Shown piece by piece: positions 1 to 6,652 of a stretch of 17,539 nt of DNA. The translations under genes were made by a program, and so were the position numbers. This DNA is from DATELY01 sp035276085 (GTDB lineage Bacteria > Pseudomonadota > Gammaproteobacteria > Steroidobacterales > Steroidobacteraceae): positions 1 through 17,539 of the forward strand of contig DATELY010000145.1 of NCBI GenBank assembly GCA_035276085.1. The letters run 5' to 3'. The notes beneath the pieces are model-generated. The model worked only from the letters and a program-made list of their open reading frames with translations. It was not told the DNA's origin and did no database searches. Positions within the stretch are counted from its first letter, which is position 1. Each line of letters begins with the position of its first letter.

Positions 1-1061
1 GAAGCGATGTAGGTGACCACGTTGCGCACAGCCGCATCGTCTGCCAGCAGTGACGCGAACGGGACCATCTGCTTGCCGTACACGTCGGCATCATGCGCGC
101 CGCGGAGACCGGTTTTGAAGTCTTTCAGCTGGCGCGCGAGATACCAGCTCGCCTGACCGCTGAGCTTCGGTGCATTGAGGTCGCGATTGCCTTCTGCTTT
201 GGCGCCATGACACGCAGTGCAGGGCGCGAACAACGCCTCGCCTGCGGCTGCATCCCCCGCCACTTCCTCTTTTGTTTTTGCATAGGTTGAGTGCTGTGCG
301 AGCCAGCCCTTGAACTGATCGGCCTCATCGACGACCACGCGACCGCGCATGGCAAAGTGCGCCATCCCACAGAGCTGCTCGCACAGCGCGTCGAAGGACC
401 CTGTTCGTGTCGGCGTGAACCAGAAGTAGGTGACCATCCCGGGCACCATGTCCATCTTCACGCGGAATTGCGGCACTGCGAACTGATGGTTCACGTCCTT
501 GGAGCGCAGCAGCATTTTCACGGGTTGGCCGAGCGGCAAGTGCAGCTCATTACCGGGGACGAGTACGTCGTCTGCGCCCGCCGGATCCTTGGGATCCATG
601 CCGAAGGGGTTATCGAGCGAGATCAGTGTTGCGTCCGTCTTACCCAGAGCACCATCGGTGCCGGGGAAGCGATAGCTCCAGTTCCACTGCTGCCCGAGCA
701 CTTCGACGACCGCGGCATCTTCCGGCGGCGTGACGAAGCGTCCCCACACGGCAAGGCCTGGCGCCAGCATTGCTGCAACGCCCACCGAAGTGATGATGGT
801 GAGCCACCACTCGAGCTTGCGATTCTCGGGTTCGTAGTGAACCTGCGGACGAACGCCCTTGCGATTGCGGTAGCGAATGACCGCGTAGGCGAGGAAAAGG
901 TTGACGGCAATGAAGACGAGACCGGTCACCCAAAAGGTGATCTTCACGGTCGTATCCATCATTTCCCAATTGGATGCGATCGGCGTGAACCACCACGGGC
1001 TCACGATGTGGAACACGACTGTACCGACGACCAGCAAGATCAAAGCAATGGCGAGTGCCAT
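1..1061 (-). CDS. coxB: Cytochrome c oxidase subunit II with fused cytochrome c domain (3' end outside window)
   Basis: This protein accepts electrons from cytochrome c at the CuA centre and passes them to the haem-copper core of an aa3-type oxidase in the inner membrane. The 353 visible codons show hydrophobic segments at about residues 2-20, 43-62 and 87-106. A cupredoxin domain follows with the full CuA ligand set: H192, then C227, E228, C231, H235 and M238 in CEQLCGMAHFAM. A C-terminal cytochrome c domain has CTACH at 281-285 and a likely distal Met near 332. The frame is open to the left edge, so the C-terminus is missing. The ATG at 1061 is preceded by a GGGAG ribosome site. Three N-proximal hydrophobic segments, rather than a signal peptide plus two, is somewhat unusual. 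Subunits I and III would be expected just left of the window. Family assignment is firm; the exact subtype is not. Confidence 0.93.
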   Translation of the reverse strand, partial: MALAIALILLVVGTVVFHIVSPWWFTPIASNWEMMDTTVKITFWVTGLVFIAVNLFLAYAVIRYRNRKGVRPQVHYEPENRKLEWWLTIITSVGVAAMLAPGLAVWGRFVTPPEDAAVVEVLGQQWNWSYRFPGTDGALGKTDATLISLDNPFGMDPKDPAGADDVLVPGNELHLPLGQPVKMLLRSKDVNHQFAVPQFRVKMDMVPGMVTYFWFTPTRTGSFDALCEQLCGMAHFAMRGRVVVDEADQFKGWLAQHSTYAKTKEEVAGDAAAGEALFAPCTACHGAKAEGNRDLNAPKLSGQASWYLARQLKDFKTGLRGAHDADVYGKQMVPFASLLADDAAVRNVVTYIA

Positions 1062-1390
1062 TTGCAGCTCCCTTGTGCGGATCGAGTCAGAAACGAGCCT
1101 TCGACCGGTCTTGTTGCAGTGCCCCTTCAAGCCGATCGTCTTGAGTAGCGAGTGCAGCATGGCTGCAATCGCGAGTAGCCGGGCGCGAACATAGACCTAT
1201 CAAAAACATTTGTCATCGCCTATGCAGCAAATTCTTCTGCTGCAAAGCAGCGGCCGTCCACGGATGTTTCTACGTAGGCAAAGTAACGGTTTCGTTTGCA
1301 ACATCTCCCTTGCAGACGCAGTGCACGATGGAGTAACACCACTTTCGTCATGTACTTGATCGATCGAGCATCTTCAGCCGAGGGTTCAAC
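1062..1390. other. Divergent intergenic region between coxB and the small membrane protein gene
   Basis: This 329-bp gap separates two divergent genes and must hold both promoters. It is A/T-richer than its surroundings in the middle. Besides the coxB promoter candidate it contains a small inverted repeat, GCAGCA at 1224-1229 and TGCTGC at 1238-1243, with another GCAGC at 1247-1251 that could pair alternatively. No coding signal was seen. No convincing promoter for the rightward gene could be picked out. Confidence 0.5.
1188..1216 (-). promoter_or_regulatory. Candidate sigma70-type promoter for coxB
   Basis: On the minus strand, ATGACA (1216-1211) is followed after 17 bp by TATGTT (1193-1188), which match the -35 and -10 consensus at five and four of six positions. 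The intervening bases are unusually A/T-rich for this genome. The leader to the coxB start would be about 120 nt. This is a pattern match only. Confidence 0.35.
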
Positions 1391-1597
1391 ATGGATCTAT
1401 CGCCGGAGTTCTCCAACACGCTGTGGTTTCTGGTCACTTTGATCGGACTCGGCGTGGCATTGACGTTCTACGTCTTCCATTGGCACAAATTCGACGAAGG
1501 CTACGAGAAGGGCGAAGCCGCGGATCCGGAATCGGTCGCGCGCGACAATCCGCCTGACGAGTGGAGCAAGAGTCACTGGGAATTGACGCCGAAGTAG
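1391..1597 (+). CDS. Small single-TM membrane protein, unknown function
   Basis: This 68-residue protein starts at an ATG preceded by a GAGGG ribosome site about 8 bases upstream. It has one strongly hydrophobic segment at about residues 12-28. A soluble, acidic tail follows, beginning HWHKFDEGYEKGE and ending with Trp-rich DEWSKSHWELTPK. I do not recognise a named family. The layout (short N-terminus, one TM, then an FDE-containing acidic tail) recalls small accessory subunits of terminal oxidases such as CcoQ/FixQ. The gene is divergent from coxB, so a link to oxidase assembly is possible, but that is inference from context. The clean ribosome site, the plausible membrane topology and the absence of a competing long frame argue that it is a real gene. 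Confidence 0.65.
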   Translation: MDLSPEFSNTLWFLVTLIGLGVALTFYVFHWHKFDEGYEKGEAADPESVARDNPPDEWSKSHWELTPK

Positions 1598-1776
1598 CCA
1601 TTCAGCGGGCTGAGCGCATTGCAGCACAGCCCCATCGAGTGAGCTTCTGTGTTCGCGCTGCACTGCGCGAACTGCGAGCGCGTCTAAATTCTTCCAAACC
1701 AAGCTCGCGCGCCCTGCATACCGGCATCACGAGGGATCAAATGACTCCCAGCGGGATGATGCAGCTGGCGTTTCGG

Positions 1777-1800
1777 GTCGTCCTGAGCCCCGTCGAAGGG
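1777..1800. repeat. REP-like palindromic core
   Basis: The stretch reads GTCGTCCTGAGC, then CCCGTCGAAGGG. It is close to the CGTCCTGAGCCTGTCGAAGG element that recurs between genes in many Proteobacteria. Only one copy is visible in this window, so its repetitive nature here rests on recall of that motif. Confidence 0.5.
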
Positions 1801-1811
1801 CTAGCAAGAAA

Positions 1812-1834
1812 GGGCTACGGGCCGCGGGCTACGG
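1812..1834. repeat. Heptamer repeat GGGCTAC/GGGCCGC (three units)
   Basis: Three consecutive 7-bp units GGGCTAC, GGGCCGC, GGGCTAC are followed by GG. The word belongs to the same family as the CGGGTTA/CGGGCAA heptamers between motC and motD (7929-8012). No complementary arm is nearby. Confidence 0.6.
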
Positions 1835-1876
1835 CCAGAGAGGAACCCTTTCATCCCTCGGGGTCGTGCGCCTCTG

Positions 1877-1903
1877 ACCAACCGCTAACCGCCAACCGCT
1901 TCT
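1877..1903. repeat. Heptamer repeat AACCGCY, single arm
   Basis: Units AACCGCT, AACCGCC, AACCGCT follow one another and end in TCT. The same words in the same phase build the hairpin between cheZ and motC (8842-8878), almost 7 kb away. Here only one arm is present, so it looks like a partial or decayed copy. Confidence 0.7.
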
Positions 1904-1961
1904 TTCATACTAGGACGAACGACCCCATCGCCACAGATTGCGTCGTTCTTCGCAGGGACCC

Positions 1962-2399
1962 TCAAGATCCTGCTGGCGCTACCGCCACGAGCACACTGCA
2001 GCTCAAGCGATCCAGCAACCATTCTTCCTGCGACTGGCTCCACCAGCGCGCAAACCGTCCACGCTGGCGGTGACCCAGCACGACCAGATCCGCCCCGATG
2101 CGCTTGGCCGTCTGCGGGATGTACACCAGAGGATCGCCAAAGACGAGTGAGCCTTCGGCCTGCAGTCCCATCGAGCGCAGTCGTTGCACGCCATCGTCCA
2201 ACAAGGCGCGCGCGGTGCCTTGCTCCGCGGTCATGAGCTCCGGCGCGATTCCTTCGGGCACAGGGGTAGCCACGACGTTGCGACAGATGGCGAGCAGATA
2301 GGCCTGCGCATGCAACGCCACCGCCACACGAGCACCTTCCGCCAGTGCACTGCGCCCCTCGGCCGTGCCGTCGTAGCAAAACAGAATCTTCTGATACAT
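1962..2399 (-). CDS. Universal stress protein (UspA family), degenerate nucleotide motif
   Basis: This 145-residue protein has the single-domain Usp fold pattern. It opens with MYQKILFCYDGT, has a central amphipathic helix, then GADLVVLGHR and a C-terminal SVLVAVAP strand. Usp proteins act in the cytoplasm in stress survival. The ATP-binding signature G-2x-G-9x-G-(S/T) is degraded: GHRQRGRFARWWSQS has Gln where the second and third glycines should be, so it may not bind ATP. I chose the ATG at 2399 over an upstream start at 2429 because the family begins with the first beta strand. A weak GCAGG site precedes it. It is probably the last gene of an operon with the aldo/keto reductase and DUF3565 genes. 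Confidence 0.9.
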   Translation of the reverse strand: MYQKILFCYDGTAEGRSALAEGARVAVALHAQAYLLAICRNVVATPVPEGIAPELMTAEQGTARALLDDGVQRLRSMGLQAEGSLVFGDPLVYIPQTAKRIGADLVVLGHRQRGRFARWWSQSQEEWLLDRLSCSVLVAVAPAGS

Positions 2400-2455
2400 C
2401 GATTGCCTGCTCGTCTCTGCCACACGCACCGACGTGCGACGTTACCGTGTCCTCT

Positions 2456-2659
2456 TCAAGCTCGCACTGCCTGAGCCTCATCGCACAGACGGCAGTTGAG
2501 TTCGGTACCCAGAGCCTGCGCCCTGCCCGCGTCGGTAGCCACCCACTCGCGCACGAACCACGGGGGATCATGGCGTACGTGCTGATTGTGGCCGCAGTCG
2601 AGCTCGGCGACCCAATGCCGCTCGTCGTCCTGGTGAAAACCGACGATGCGTCGACGCAC
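2456..2659 (-). CDS. DUF3565 family small protein, probable metal-binding
   Basis: This 67-residue protein matches the DUF3565 pattern throughout: RRRIVGFHQDDERHWVAEL, then DCGHNQHVRHDPPW, then LGTELNCRLCDEA. The C-G-H, H-V-R-H and C-x-x-C positions suggest a bound metal, probably zinc, although the biochemical role of the family is unknown to me. The start is a GTG at 2659 with GGAG about 8 bases upstream; no in-frame ATG is available near it. It begins 4 bp after the aldo/keto reductase stop, which implies translational coupling, and ends 56 bp before the universal stress protein. Family members commonly sit beside stress genes, which fits here. Confidence 0.88.
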   Translation of the reverse strand: MRRRIVGFHQDDERHWVAELDCGHNQHVRHDPPWFVREWVATDAGRAQALGTELNCRLCDEAQAVRA

Positions 2660-2663
2660 CCGC

Positions 2664-3695
2664 TCAGCTCCGCCGCAACGCCTCTTGTGCGGGTTTGTCG
2701 GCGAATCGTTTTTTGTACCAATTGGGATACAAACGCGGCGGCGCCGTCAGCTCGGTGAGCTGCTGCAGCTCTGCACTCGTGAGTTGTACGTTCACCGCGC
2801 CCAGATTGTCTTCGAGCTGACTGCTCTTCGTCGCACCGACGAGGACGCTCGTCACCGCGGGTTGTGCCAACAGCCAGGCCAAGGCGACTTGTGCCACGGA
2901 CGCGTCATGACGTTGTGCGATCGGGCGAATCTTCTCCACGAGCGCGAAGCCTTGATCTTTGTCCATCGGCAGAAAGTCGAACGCGCCCATGCGATTCGAC
3001 GGATCTTTCAAGTTGTCGCGCGTGTACTTACCGCTCAAGAATCCGGATGCGAGCGGACTCCACACGGTGAGGCCGATCTGATAGTGATGCATCATCGGCA
3101 CGACCTCGTGCTCGAGATCGCGGCCGAGCAGCGAGTAGTACATCTGCCCGTGCGTGAACCGCGCCCAGCCGTTCGCCTTCTGCATCTCCAACGCTGCACT
3201 GACTTTCCAGGCCGACCAGTTGGAGAAACCCACGTAGCGCGCTTTGCCGGCGCGCACGATGTCGTCCAGCGCCTGCAACGTTTCTTCGATCGGCGTGAAC
3301 GGATCTTCACGATGCACGATGTAGACATCGATCCAATCCGTGCCGAGGCGCTGCAGGCTTTGATCCACGGACAGCAGAATGTGCCGGCGATTCAAACCGG
3401 ATTGGGTCAGCGGCGCGCCCATGCGACCACCCACTTTCGTTCCGATCACCACGTCGTTGCGTCGTGACTTGAGCGCAGCGCCCAACATGACTTCCGATTC
3501 GCCCGCCGAGTACACGTCGGCCGTATCGAAGAAGTTGATGCCGGCGTCCAAGGCGCGCCCCACCATGGCGTCGGCTTCCTTGTCGCGCACCTTCGCGACC
3601 GCGGCGAACTCAGCATTCTCCTGCCGGAATGTCATCGCTCCGAAACACAAACGGGAAACGAGCAAGCCCGTGTTGCCCAGCATCGAATACTGCAT
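2664..3695 (-). CDS. Aldo/keto reductase
   Basis: This is a 343-residue NADPH-dependent oxidoreductase with a TIM-barrel fold, expected to reduce aldehydes or ketones in the cytoplasm. The catalytic tetrad is visible: D57 and Y62 in FFDTADVYSAG, K87 in VVIGTKVGG, and H128 in IDVYIVHRED. GFSNWSAW and the C-terminal LVGATKSSQLEDNL nucleotide-binding region are also typical of the AKR11/12-like branch with FDTAD and GxTK signatures. The ATG at 3695 has a strong GGAGG five bases upstream, so the longer open frame up to 4343 is not used; it would also run antisense through the acetyltransferase gene. It is the first gene of a probable operon with DUF3565 and universal stress protein genes, and is divergent from the GNAT gene. 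The substrate cannot be predicted. Confidence 0.93.
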   Translation of the reverse strand: MQYSMLGNTGLLVSRLCFGAMTFRQENAEFAAVAKVRDKEADAMVGRALDAGINFFDTADVYSAGESEVMLGAALKSRRNDVVIGTKVGGRMGAPLTQSGLNRRHILLSVDQSLQRLGTDWIDVYIVHREDPFTPIEETLQALDDIVRAGKARYVGFSNWSAWKVSAALEMQKANGWARFTHGQMYYSLLGRDLEHEVVPMMHHYQIGLTVWSPLASGFLSGKYTRDNLKDPSNRMGAFDFLPMDKDQGFALVEKIRPIAQRHDASVAQVALAWLLAQPAVTSVLVGATKSSQLEDNLGAVNVQLTSAELQQLTELTAPPRLYPNWYKKRFADKPAQEALRRS

Positions 3696-3860
3696 TGAAG
3701 CCTCCGCACACCGAATCGATCCAACGAGAACGAGTATCGGCAATGTGCCTGCCGCTCGCCAGCCGAGCAACTGTGACGCCACGACTATACGCCCGCTGTG
3801 CGTTGCGGATCGCACCGTCGCATCGGATGATCGCGAGGGAACACAATTCGCGAGGTCCGC

Positions 3861-4457
3861 ATGAGCTGGATCGCTCCTCTCACACTCAAAGGAACTCACG
3901 TTCATCTCGAGCCGCTTTCGCCGGCACGGCACGACGAACTCGTGGACGCGCTGCACGACGGCGAGCTCTGGCAGCTGTGGTACGCCATCGTGCCGACGCC
4001 CGCCGAGCTCAGCCATCTGATCGAACAGCGCCTGGCACAGCAGGCCAGCGGTGCATGGTTGCCGTTCGCAATCATCGAGGCAGCGACCGGCACCGCCGTC
4101 GGCATGACGAATTTCATCGACATCGACGCGCCGAACCGCAGGCTGGAAATCGGCGGCACGTGGTATCGCCGCCGAGCGCAACGCACGGCACTCAACACCG
4201 AGTGCAAATTGCTGCTGCTCCGACACGCGTTCGAACAGCTCGGGTGCATCGCAGTGGAATTTCGCACTCACTTCTTCAATCAGCAGAGCCGACGAGCGAT
4301 CGAACGGCTGGGTGCGAAGCTCGACGGCGTGCTGCGGAATCACCGCATGCTGAGCAATGGCTCGTTGCGGGACACGTGCGTGTACAGCATCGTGCGGGAG
4401 GAGTGGGCGGCGGTGAAGGCGAACTTGGAGTTCAGGCTGGGGAGAGGCTCAGGTTGA
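3861..4457 (+). CDS. GNAT family N-acetyltransferase (RimJ/RimL-like)
   Basis: This 198-residue protein is likely to transfer acetyl from acetyl-CoA to an amine on a protein or small molecule. It has the Acetyltransf_3 layout: an N-terminal LKGTHVHLEPLSPARHDEL strand-helix, a central EIGGTWYRRRAQRTALNTE segment in the acetyl-CoA loop region, LLLLRHAFEQLGCIAVEFRTH, and NQQSRRAIERLGAKLDGVLRNH, where an Asn begins the helix that contacts the cofactor. The ATG at 3861 has GAGG at 3852-3855. The gene is divergent from the aldo/keto reductase (165 bp between starts) and convergent with the DUF3618 gene, with a large REP-like palindrome between their ends. The substrate is unknown. Confidence 0.9.
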   Translation: MSWIAPLTLKGTHVHLEPLSPARHDELVDALHDGELWQLWYAIVPTPAELSHLIEQRLAQQASGAWLPFAIIEAATGTAVGMTNFIDIDAPNRRLEIGGTWYRRRAQRTALNTECKLLLLRHAFEQLGCIAVEFRTHFFNQQSRRAIERLGAKLDGVLRNHRMLSNGSLRDTCVYSIVREEWAAVKANLEFRLGRGSG

Positions 4458-4477
4458 GCAAGACGCTCGTTATTGCG

Positions 4478-4575
4478 TCCCTTCCCTTGCGGAGCGGGGG
4501 AAGGACAGGATGGGGGCTCTGAGGCTCTCACCAACGCCCCCACCCTAACCCTCCCCCGCTATCGCAAGGGAGGGA
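4478..4575. repeat. REP-like G/C-rich inverted repeat between convergent genes
   Basis: A left arm at 4478-4517 pairs with a right arm at 4536-4575 across an 18-nt loop. Pairing is interrupted by a few mismatches and single-base bulges. The right arm opens GCCCCCACCCTAACCCTCCC, nearly identical to the palindrome between flhB and flhA (15389-15513). Lying between the ends of the GNAT and DUF3618 genes, it could act as a bidirectional terminator or mRNA 3'-end stabiliser; that role is inferred. Elements of this CCCCCACCCYAACCCTCCCC type are widespread in proteobacterial intergenic DNA. Confidence 0.85.
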
Positions 4576-4582
4576 ACAGGCA

Positions 4583-5467
4583 TCAAGCGCGTCCGACAGG
4601 GGTCGAGGCGCCACGGAACGCGCCTTCGTCGCGCGACGTGCCGCTCACGTTCTGCTCACCCGAGCGCACGTCACCTTTCAGCGCGTCCTTGGCGGCTTCC
4701 TTGGCCCGCTCCGCTGCCGTCACAGCGCGCTCGCGCAATTGCGCGTACTGTTCCGAACCCAGCTCGCGTGCACGCTCCAGCGTCCGATCGCGAGTTCGCC
4801 CGAGCAGTTCGTCTTCGCGACGCGTGCCTGGCAGAGCGGTCCCGATGATGGCCCCGATCACGATTCCGATCGCACCGAGCGCCAGCGGCTGTTCATCTGC
4901 CATCGTCGCGAAGCTGTCCTTGGCTCGCAACGCTTGCGAATGAGTCGCGTGCGCTGCCGAGCTGACGCGGTGTCGAGCCGCATCGCCGCCGGCTTTCACG
5001 CGCTCGGTGGAGCTGCGAATCCGATCCCGCGATGCACGCAGCTTGTCGCGCACGGTCTGCGCAGTCTCTTGCACACGTTCTTTGGCGTGCGACAACTTCG
5101 ATCCGGACTCCGATGCGCCAGCCGGTGTCTCGGGGGTGAGGCTCGCCGTGGAATAGTCCTCGGCGGTGAAATCGTCCGTGCCGTAATAGCTGCTCGAGCG
5201 ATGCGATCGGCTTTGCGATGCGATCAGCCAGACCAAGCCGACGGCCGTCAATGCAAACGGGACCGGATTCTCTCGCACCTGACGTGCGAAATTGGCGGCC
5301 AGATCGCCACCGTTGTCGCGCAGGAACTCGGTCGACTTGTCGATCAACTGTCCGGGCGACAACTTGCGTCCGAGCGCGTCCAACGTCGCATTCATGTTCG
5401 CCCGAATCTCCTCGCCGTTGCGTTCGATACGGGCCGGATCATCGCGTTCATCCATCGTGCTGCTCAT
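4583..5467 (-). CDS. DUF3618 domain membrane protein
   Basis: This 294-residue protein starts with MSSTMDERDDPARIERNGEE and continues into EIRANMNATLDALGRKLSPG, the characteristic DUF3618 segment of about 35-45 residues. A hydrophobic segment (VPFALTAVGLVWLIAS) lies near residue 75. A long charged helical region rich in Ala, Arg, Lys and Glu follows, then a second hydrophobic segment (PLALGAIGIVIGAIIGTALP) near residue 200, and a final amphipathic helix. The function of the family is unknown; it is usually found with YqjD/YqjE-type genes and probably works at the membrane during stress or stationary phase. The start at 5467 has AGGAG six bases upstream and overlaps the preceding stop as ATGA, so it is co-translated with the DUF1469 gene. 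Confidence 0.87.
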   Translation of the reverse strand: MSSTMDERDDPARIERNGEEIRANMNATLDALGRKLSPGQLIDKSTEFLRDNGGDLAANFARQVRENPVPFALTAVGLVWLIASQSRSHRSSSYYGTDDFTAEDYSTASLTPETPAGASESGSKLSHAKERVQETAQTVRDKLRASRDRIRSSTERVKAGGDAARHRVSSAAHATHSQALRAKDSFATMADEQPLALGAIGIVIGAIIGTALPGTRREDELLGRTRDRTLERARELGSEQYAQLRERAVTAAERAKEAAKDALKGDVRSGEQNVSGTSRDEGAFRGASTPVGRA

Positions 5468-5886
5468 GGTGTTCTCCTGACGACTTCGGTATCTCGTCGC
5501 AGCGACTCCTGCGTGCGCTCGAGCTTGAATGCGGAAGGATCGAGTTTCTTCTTGCCGGCCGACACCATGACGAAGCCCGCGATCGCGAGCACGGCGCCGA
5601 CGATCAATGCCGCGAGCCACGGATCCACCACCTCGGCCAGGGCGAGAATCGCCGCGGCAACGAGTGACAGCAATCCCGCGAGCAACACGGCAGCGCCGGT
5701 CGCCATGCTCGCGATGCCGGCCTTCGCCTTCGACGCTGCCTGCGACATCTCCGCCTTGGCCAACGCCACCTCATTGCGGAAGAGCGCCGCCACGTCGTTG
5801 ACGAGTCGGCTCAGCAGCCCCGCGGCAGAATCCGGATCCGGCGCACCTCCGCTCGACGGTGTTGAATTGGGAATATCGGTGGACAT
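5464..5886 (-). CDS. DUF1469 / YqjE-like phage holin superfamily membrane protein
   Basis: This 140-residue protein has a Ser/Pro/Gly-rich N-terminus and an amphipathic stretch (LLSRLVNDVAALFRNEVALA). Two adjoining membrane segments follow, the first GAAVLLAGLLSLVAAAILAL and the second LAALIVGAVLAIAGFVMVSA, then a charged tail. That is the putative actinobacterial holin-X / holin superfamily III (DUF1469) arrangement shared with E. coli YqjE. Despite the name, such chromosomal copies are not known to lyse cells; they lie in stress-responsive membrane operons. The ATG at 5886 is preceded by GGAG at 7 bases. It sits 31 bp downstream of the helical protein gene and overlaps the DUF3618 start by 4 bp. 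Confidence 0.87.
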   Translation of the reverse strand: MSTDIPNSTPSSGGAPDPDSAAGLLSRLVNDVAALFRNEVALAKAEMSQAASKAKAGIASMATGAAVLLAGLLSLVAAAILALAEVVDPWLAALIVGAVLAIAGFVMVSAGKKKLDPSAFKLERTQESLRRDTEVVRRTP

Positions 5887-5917
5887 GACTGACTCCGTGA
5901 ACGGATCGAGTGAGTGA

Positions 5918-6652
5918 CTAGCGATACGTTCCGCCGGGCGGATTGTTCGTCGTCGTGGGTGACTCGCTCGCACCGAGCTCGCGGGACTTTTGACGCACTT
6001 CGAAGTCGGTGCCGTGTGTTTCCGTCGACCAGCTCGAGCTCGATGAAGTGTGCTCAGTGCCGCTGGTTTGCCCGCCGTAGATCGACTGCGAGGCTTCGGG
6101 TTGCTGCCATTCGGAGCTGGCGTCGTACGACACTTCGACCTCTTCGAGAGCGCCGACCTCTGCGGCTGCGGTGGTTTTGCGTGCCGAGGCTTTCAGGAAG
6201 CGCGACAGCGCAAGCCCCACACCGATGCTGCTGACGAAGAAGAGCGTGGGGCTGCGTCGCGCCAGCGATTCCGTTTCTGCGATGAGGTCATCGATGCTGC
6301 GATGACGCAAGGTCTCGGCGAAGGTGTTGATACCCGACGCAACCTGACTCGCGTAATCGGCGAGCCCGTACTCCTGATGCTGATGCAGCTCATCGCTCGC
6401 ACGATTGACCGCGTCAGCCAGTTGCTCGGCCTTGAACGCTGCACCTTCCTTGCCGCTTTCCAGTTTTTGCTTGCCCTCTTCCTTGAGCTTCTGCGCCGTC
6501 TGCTGTGCCTTGCCCTTGGCTTCTCGCGCGACCTGTTGCGCCTTGGTCTTGACCTCCTGAGCGGTGCCCGGAGCGGTACCCGATGCGCTGCTGCCGCTGG
6601 AAGAACCGGTCGTGGAAGAAGAACCAGTTGGCGAATCCGGGGTTTGTTCCAT
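5918..6652 (-). CDS. Ala/Lys-rich helical protein with one membrane segment (stress-operon type, YqjD/ElaB-like role inferred)
   Basis: This 244-residue protein has four parts. First is a Ser/Thr/Gly/Pro-rich low-complexity N-terminus (about 1-35). Next is a repetitive amphipathic helical region of the KTKAQQVAREAKGKAQQTAQ type (about 35-85), reminiscent of LEA or apolipoprotein-like helices. A conserved-looking block follows (LADYASQVASGINTFAETLR to ARRSPTLFFVSSIGVGLALS) that ends in a hydrophobic segment and the RFLKAS motif. The last part is a Ser/Thr-rich acidic tail. I have seen the RRSPTLF...RFLKAS pattern in proteins of unknown function encoded beside DUF1469 and DUF3618 genes. GGAG precedes the ATG at 6652, so the longer open frame to 6865 is not needed. 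It is the first gene of the trio. Confidence 0.82.
   Translation of the reverse strand: MEQTPDSPTGSSSTTGSSSGSSASGTAPGTAQEVKTKAQQVAREAKGKAQQTAQKLKEEGKQKLESGKEGAAFKAEQLADAVNRASDELHQHQEYGLADYASQVASGINTFAETLRHRSIDDLIAETESLARRSPTLFFVSSIGVGLALSRFLKASARKTTAAAEVGALEEVEVSYDASSEWQQPEASQSIYGGQTSGTEHTSSSSSWSTETHGTDFEVRQKSRELGASESPTTTNNPPGGTYR

Larger units (their letters stand above)
1598..1961. other. Convergent intergenic region with REP-like and heptamer repeats
   Basis: This 364-bp gap lies between the ends of two convergent genes, the small membrane protein and the universal stress protein. I see no convincing gene in it. Its right half carries three short repeat signatures listed separately: a REP-like core at 1777-1800, GGGCTAC-type heptamers at 1812-1834, and AACCGCY-type heptamers at 1877-1903. 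Transcription from both sides should end here, but no classical stem with a T-tract was found. Confidence 0.55.

Noticed and set aside
291..1148. Long plus-strand open frame opposite coxB
   Set aside because: It is antisense to a subunit II gene with intact CuA ligands, has no recognisable domains, and its His/Arg-rich composition is that of a shadow frame in GC-rich DNA.
1355..1372. Possible FNR/Anr box (TTGATCGATCGAG) upstream of the small membrane protein gene
   Set aside because: Only the first half-site TTGAT fits; the second half does not resemble ATCAA.
1885..2721. Minus-strand open frame of 278 codons spanning the Usp and DUF3565 genes
   Set aside because: It is a third frame running through two recognisable genes and encodes Arg/Gly-rich sequence without family resemblance.
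3696..4343. N-terminal extension of the aldo/keto reductase frame
   Set aside because: The extension would run antisense through the acetyltransferase gene, and the ATG at 3695 has a strong GGAGG and matches the family start.
4478..4575. Classical Rho-independent terminator between GNAT and DUF3618 genes
   Set aside because: The stem is much longer than usual and has no T-tract on either side; it fits a REP-like palindrome better, though it may still affect 3' ends.
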